A DNA stretch of 64,000 bases, taken from the NCBI GenBank assembly GCA_947034885.2, contig OX344755.2, positions 2,110,501-2,174,500 of the forward strand, given 5' to 3'. Source of the DNA: Thuidium tamariscinum (taxonomy: Eukaryota > Streptophyta > Bryopsida > Hypnales > Thuidiaceae). Position numbers and translations under genes: made by a program. Positions 61,363-64,000 of the stretch are shown here, piece by piece. Below the pieces are notes generated by a model. The model did no database searches, had not been told where the DNA came from, and worked only from the letters and a program-made list of their open reading frames with translations. Within the stretch, counting starts at the first letter, position 1. Each line of letters starts with the position of its first letter.

Positions 61363-61917
61363 CCCTTTAGGGCCTAGCAAACCAATTTTGGTTCTTTTAA
61401 ATTGAATTTTGGGAATTGGAACACTCTCTTGGCCTTAGTTCCTCTTCGGGTATGAATAAGATGTGAGGGCACGAGTATTCTGCTTCCAATGAGCCATTGG
61501 CCATCAAATTTAGAGCAATGATGATTTGTCTATTGCAATTTGAAGTTGGGAATTTTAGAGTTTCAAAATGCACTGTGGAACATGTTTCTCTATTGAATTT
61601 ATTTGTGTATAACTAAAGAGAGAATGCCAACTTCACCATAGTGTTCAATATAATATACTCTATTTTCAATAAAAATTTCATGGGAAATTGAGCTTTTTTG
61701 TAATTACTATGATTTTTCAAAGGCATAAACTTTAAAAAATCATATAAATTTCATTTTTTTTCCAAAAATAAATTAAAAATCACATTAGATAGAAGATATG
61801 AATTTTTATTTGTAGAAAAATAATAATTTTAATTAAATTATAAAATTTTAATATGAAAATTTGATTCTAGAAGAATTCAAGACGTTGTTTGGGGCTCCTT
61901 AGGCCCTAAAGGGTTAA
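61359..61917. mobile_element. TTAA-bounded element abutting the previous one
   Basis: Starts TTAACCCTTTAGGGCCTA and ends TAGGCCCTAAAGGGTTAA, a perfect 14-bp inverted end (CCCTTTAGGGCCTA) inside TTAA. 559 bp including both sites. Its left TTAA (61359-61362) is also the right TTAA of the family E element. No ORF. Confidence 0.85.
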
Positions 61918-63200
61918 GTACTCATTGACAATTGTAAGATAGCGACACAAACACCAAACTTCTAATGGATGACAAAGAATCTTTTACTATGGGACAAAAG
62001 AGCAACTACTCATCCTTGAAATTTTGTGTGGAAATGGGATAATACTCTGACTTGCAATGAGCAATTCTGGATTTTTTTTTGAATGATTGATTCCCATGGT
62101 ATCAAAATGTCATGATTTCATGGTCGTCCTTCAAGGGAGACGAAGACAGGTCGAAGACGACGTCGAACAGGGAGCCTCAGTCGCCGAGTGGAGAACCGGG
62201 CGGGGGCGGGCCTCAAAAATTTGGGGCAGGGTTCTGTGGCGGGCAGGATGAGGGGCCCCGGCGTTTTGCAGAAAACGTCGAGAGCTTAGTGCCGAGGCCC
62301 GCCACATGTGCGCTGGGCAACTCTGCATCTTCTCTTTCCACACTAGTGAATGCTCTCTTCTCTGCTTGTTGGTGTGGTCACCGTGAGGTTTAGGGTTTTG
62401 ATCAGGGGTTTTGGTTGTGTCGGAGCAGTGTGCTGAAGTTCGCCTATTGAAGCACGATTGCGAACGACCATCATCAAGGGCCAACGCGGCAGAAATTACT
62501 CAAAGCTGCAGCAGAAGCTACGAAGGTTTGTGACGATCTTCAAAGCTTTCAATTTGGAGATATCATCTAGTTTTGATTTTGATATAGATATAATCACCAA
62601 GAATCACACTACTCTAGGTTCAGGTCAGGTTCTTGATTTGGGAACGTACGTAATTAAGCGAACCCTTTTCGAAGTCGGTCGATGCCTTACGTCTTCCATC
62701 CCCGACGCTAATTACCACATCTCGGTACTCAATTTGATTCTTCAATCATTTAGATATGTTCCATTTTGTTGCTTGCATTTTGTAACAGCTAGCTCCCCGA
62801 CATCCCAGAAGCAGATTGCCGTATCGATGCAATTACCCTGATCTTCTACACTCGGATGAGAGGTATCTGAAGGACAAGCTCCTTCATCTCCTTCGGGGTC
62901 CAATGGCGATTCCCGAGCGATCCTCGAACAATTCCTTGCAATTGACTTTTCATACTCTCGATGCTCCACAGTCGGAAGGTTTAGGTTTTGAGGAGCTCCT
63001 GGCAATGCGCAGTGTGAGAATAAAGAATTTCCACTGAAGTCACCCATTTTTGCATTAGTCTCCGAGAGAGGTTGATTTTTCTGAAAGGGTGCTCAGCAAG
63101 GGTTCTCTAGAACCTAATGTAGAGGCATGAAATATAGATATTGTTTTATAGGACTGATTTGGGAGATTTCGGTGTGAAGGTGAAACAAAGGGAGAGAGTT
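61918..63200 (+). promoter_or_regulatory. Promoter, leader and possible 5' introns of the 63201 gene
   Basis: GC rises sharply at about 62,130. A telo-box-like TTTAGGGTTT lies at 62389-62398. An acceptor-like TTTTATAG ends at 63149, just before the coding exon, so at least one 5' non-coding exon and intron are likely; donors cannot be fixed. Open frames at 62112-62841 on both strands match nothing. Confidence 0.45.
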
Positions 63201-64000
63201 ATGGCATGCTTGCAACGTCGCCCTCTGTTTACAATGCATGTGCACAGCGCAAGTCCTGGTCGCCCTGAAATTGGTGGCAAATGTGGTATTATTAGCGCTT
63301 TGAGAGCTCCTAGTAAAGTGAATTTTGCAAGAAGACAAAGGTTGAACAAAAACAAAAGGGATTCTGTTCAAGGGGCGGTGCAAAACAAAGCGAAGCAACA
63401 AGAATGGCAATCAGATCTGCAGCGAGAGCCAGAACCTTCACAAATGCCTCCCTTAGACCGCGAAAGGATGTCTACATTCGAGTGGAAAGAATTTGAGGAA
63501 GCTGTGGAATTCAAGGATCTAGGAAGAGCTTTGAAGGCACTCGAGGCTCTGAACAACTTTGAATCAGATGCAACAACAGCAAGGAATGATGCCCAGAACG
63601 TCGATGAGCTTTATGTAGATGGAGAGAGAAATGGATCTTTGAGGGCGGAGTCTTCAAATGGAACAGGAACCTCGTATCCCGCTTTTTCTCTTCCCCGAAC
63701 TGAGTACATGAAGATCCTGGACACATGTCAGAGTGCCATGGATCTGGAATTGGTCGGGCAAGCGTATGGTTGGCTTCAAGATAGGGGATTTTTGCAAGGC
63801 TTTGGAAAATACAAATCTCGGGGTAGGCTTCTTGTTCATCTTGCTTGATATTGCTTTGATAGTGCTTTCCTTCTGTTTGTTTGGCTTCTGACGAGTTCTT
63901 CTTTACTATTGTGAGCAGTTTTTGAAGCTGGTGGAGGGCGAAGGGTTGTCACTGCAGAAGACATGTTGGCATCCTCTGGACTTGCTGGTAAGTCTTGCAA
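63201..64000 (+). CDS. 5' part of a plastid-targeted protein, possibly VIR3/At1g56180-like
   Basis: The coding exon runs 63201-63822, then exon 63919-63987 joins in frame (VFEAGGGRRVVTAEDMLASSGLA) before another GT; the gene continues past the window. The N-terminus MACLQRRPLFTMHVHSAS and the following basic, acid-poor stretch look like a plastid transit peptide. Next come an acidic linker with FEEAVEFKDLGRALKALEAL (helical) and EYMKILDTCQSAMDLELVGQAYGWLQDRGFLQGFGK. That last segment resembles, from memory, the region before the membrane metalloprotease-like part of Arabidopsis VIR3-type plastid proteins; the diagnostic part lies outside the window, so the name is tentative. ATG 63201 is chosen as the first Met in the exon. 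The presequence is similar to that of the pTAC12 gene at 41,208-41,280. Confidence 0.7.

Noticed and set aside
61359-61380. TTTAGGG/CCCTAAA sequences as telomeric repeats
   Set aside because: They occur once per element end next to TTAA and are not tandem, so they are transposon ends, not telomere tracts.
62112-62841. Frames of 93, 117 and 127 codons upstream of the 63201 gene
   Set aside because: No recognisable product and overlapping on opposite strands; more likely 5' UTR and intron sequence.

Overview
The window looks like nuclear DNA of a land plant. Five protein genes have plant-type split structures, and three of them are nuclear genes for plastid proteins. Exon ends were set by hand from GT/AG sites, reading frame and recalled family sequences. 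The intergenic DNA is very AT-rich and full of short inverted-repeat transposons. About one gene per 13 kb suggests a compact genome, perhaps a bryophyte or another seedless plant, but the lineage is a guess.

Genes in order: (1) a plastid YchF-type P-loop NTPase, ten exons, minus strand, 16763-21837; (2) a four-helix DUF1218 membrane protein, three exons, minus, 32420-34525; (3) pTAC12/HEMERA, a subunit of the plastid RNA polymerase complex, plus, about 40638-43609; (4) an ERD4-type OSCA/CSC1 channel, eight exons, minus, 47900-52392; (5) the 5' part of a plastid protein gene, plus, 63201 to the window end. Genes 3 and 5 carry a recognisably similar presequence exon.

Between the genes: 1-6.8 kb is AT-rich with an 80-bp minisatellite, a triplicated motif and two hairpins with compensating stems. 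6.9-8.7 kb holds a decayed PIF/Harbinger protein gene. 9.8-12.85 kb is a near-perfect inverted duplication (arms 1311 and 1370 bp, spacer 359 bp) with the same two unrecognised ORFs on both arms. The rest is a mosaic of non-autonomous elements: Stowaway, CACTA, PIF/Harbinger and mariner-like MITEs, and a numerous set of elements bounded by TTAA with CCC...GGG ends, the signature of the piggyBac superfamily. Several are nested or abut while sharing one TTAA.

No tRNA, rRNA or CRISPR array was seen. The most unusual items are the inverted duplication, the TTAA elements and their abutting pairs, the covarying hairpins near 2.75 kb, and the shared presequence exon.
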